Source: Lewinellaceae bacterium
GTDB lineage: Bacteria; Bacteroidota; Bacteroidia; Chitinophagales; Saprospiraceae
Reading direction: 5' to 3'
DNA length: 64,000 nt
Assembly: GCA_020636155.1 (NCBI GenBank)
Contig: JACJYM010000010.1
Coordinates: forward strand, 50,679-114,678
Positions within the stretch are counted from its first letter, which is position 1; every line of letters starts with the position of its first letter. A model generated the notes under the pieces. It ran no database searches and was not told the origin of the DNA. It worked only from the letters and a program-made list of their open reading frames with translations. Shown one piece after another: positions 63,515 through 64,000 of the stretch. A program made the translations under genes and the position numbers.

Positions 63515-63555
63515 AAATGCTTTCTATATTTGCATCGCTTTTAAAGAAAGCATTT
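63515..63555 (+). promoter_or_regulatory. tRNA-Asp promoter inside a perfect 10-base inverted repeat
   Basis: AAATGCTTTC (63515-63524) and GAAAGCATTT (63546-63555) are perfect inverted copies. Between them lies TATATTTG (63525-63532), a full match to the -7 box, 27 bases before the tRNA. Transcription would start inside the repeat. The 52 bases before it carry no gene. Confidence 0.5.
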
Positions 63556-63559
63556 ATTT

Positions 63560-63633
63560 GGTTTGGTAGTTCAGCTGGTTAGAATGCCTGCCTGTCACGC
63601 AGGAGGTCGCGGGTTCGAGTCCCGTCCAGACCG
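63560..63633 (+). tRNA. tRNA-Asp (GTC anticodon)
   Basis: Acceptor arm GGTTTGG pairs with CCAGACC and the discriminator is G. The D arm (GTTCAGCTGGTTAGAAT) and T arm (GCGGGTTCGAGTCCCGT) are canonical. The anticodon stem CCTGC/GCAGG encloses CTGTCAC, giving GTC. CCA is not encoded. The gene is 74 bases and is followed by tRNA-Val 89 bases on. Confidence 0.97.
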
Positions 63634-63640
63634 CTTTTTC

Positions 63641-63672
63641 AGCTCAGATAGATGTTATCGGAGCTTTTTTAT
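63641..63672 (+). terminator. Rho-independent terminator after tRNA-Asp
   Basis: AGCTC-A-GATA pairs with TATC-G-GAGCT around a five-base loop, followed by a six-base T-run. It separates the two tRNA genes. Confidence 0.65.
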
Positions 63673-63722
63673 GGAAGGATTTATGAAAGTTCGAATTAAA
63701 TTTTTTCTATTAGAACATTTTA

Positions 63723-63797
63723 GGGAGATTAGCTCAGTTGGTTTAGAGCACCTGCCTTACAAGCAGGGGGTCACTGGTTCGAGTCCAGTATTTCCCA
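63723..63797 (+). tRNA. tRNA-Val (TAC anticodon)
   Basis: Acceptor arm GGGAGAT pairs with ATTTCCC (one G-T pair) with discriminator A. The anticodon stem CCTGC/GCAGG encloses CTTACAA, giving TAC. The D arm (AGCTCAGTTGGTTTAGAGC) and T arm (ACTGGTTCGAGTCCAGT) are canonical. The gene is 75 bases and CCA is not encoded. Confidence 0.97.
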
Positions 63798-63807
63798 CTT
63801 GATTATC

Positions 63808-63843
63808 AAAGAGTTATGAATTAAATTTCATAGCTCTTTTTTG
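63808..63843 (+). terminator. Rho-independent terminator after tRNA-Val
   Basis: AAAGAGTTATGAA pairs with TTTCATAGCTCTTT (one G-T pair) around a short AT loop, followed by a T-run. It lies 11 bases past the tRNA and before the partial gene at the window end. Confidence 0.75.
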
Positions 63844-63858
63844 TTTTTATATGATAAG

Positions 63859-64000
63859 ATGAAAACAAATATTAGTATACCTACTTTGATTCTTTGGCTT
63901 TCAACGATTTTATTGATTTGGACAAGTATAATGGACTATTCTACATATTCAATGGGAATAAATACTTATGCCATGTATTTTTTGATTGGAATAATACTGA
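63859..64000 (+). CDS. partial membrane protein, N-terminal end
   Basis: An ATG opens a frame of 47 codons that runs off the window. The translation has two hydrophobic segments (TLILWLSTILLIW and YAMYFLIGIIL) with a short polar link, so it is probably an integral membrane protein. No family can be assigned from so little sequence. Confidence 0.4.
   Translation, partial: MKTNISIPTLILWLSTILLIWTSIMDYSTYSMGINTYAMYFLIGIIL

Noticed and set aside
63563..63802. An open frame of 79 codons across the tRNA pair
   Set aside because: It overlaps both tRNA genes and their terminator; the translation has no protein character.

Overview
The window is an AT-rich stretch of a Bacteroidota chromosome. Markers of that phylum are T9SS sorting domains of both A and B type, a PorP/SprF-type protein, DUF4837 and DUF3109 proteins, GCS2-CBS and HemJ-type proteins, and repeated matches to the Bacteroidota -7 promoter box TAnnTTTG in place of sigma70 boxes. 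The family mix would suit a marine or environmental lineage such as the Saprospiria, but that placement is a guess. Most of the window is ordinary core genome. No CRISPR array, rRNA, insertion sequence or prophage was seen.

Layout. 1-6941: end of rsmA, yqeY, a reverse operon nadK-glycosyltransferase-rsmG, folB, a DUF4837 lipoprotein and fhs. 6925-10754: a reverse polysaccharide export/polymerisation cluster (Wzx-, Wzz- and Wzy-like). 10988-16548: a T9SS cargo protein, a TPR protein, small lipoproteins, lptB and an Ig-like lipoprotein. 16798-20804: an ECF sigma factor with a very small anti-sigma-like partner, then a NarL-type regulator and a TPR sensor kinase separated by a strong candidate structured ncRNA. 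21115-24245: two Skp/OmpH chaperone genes, murI, a secreted protein and CvpA. 24254-28379: an accessory patch with a membrane-anchored winged-helix regulator, a BNR-repeat protein, a frameshifted carboxypeptidase-regulatory-like gene and a broken 3' copy of the BNR gene. 28422-31727: rplM-rpsI-rpsB-tsf and pyrH. 32041-35827: SIMPL, two hypotheticals, and GCS2-CBS. 36005-42758: a 1920-residue T9SS metalloprotease and its PorP/SprF partner. 42814-53611: SRPBCC/GyrI-like protein, HemJ, polA, nitronate monooxygenase, an OmpR/HK system and hypotheticals. 53749-63462: FAH hydrolase, pdxA, ruvC-trmB, two paralogous envelope proteins, murA, Sua5 and a PDZ protein. 63560-63797: tRNA-Asp and tRNA-Val, followed by a partial membrane protein.

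The most unusual signal is a 92-nt leader that ends exactly at the start codon of three genes: both Skp/OmpH genes and, 34 kb away on the other strand, pdxA. The three copies are the same length with no gaps and are 87-91% identical to copy 1. A fourth, shorter copy sits directly upstream of the pdxA leader. All four can form two small hairpins, and three carry a short upstream reading frame. This looks like a dispersed cis-regulatory RNA family whose ligand or effector is unknown to me. The second notable signal is a roughly 200-nt transcript unit at 18709-18906 with a -7-like box, a long interrupted hairpin (9, 7, 6 and 7 bp helices) and a strong terminator.
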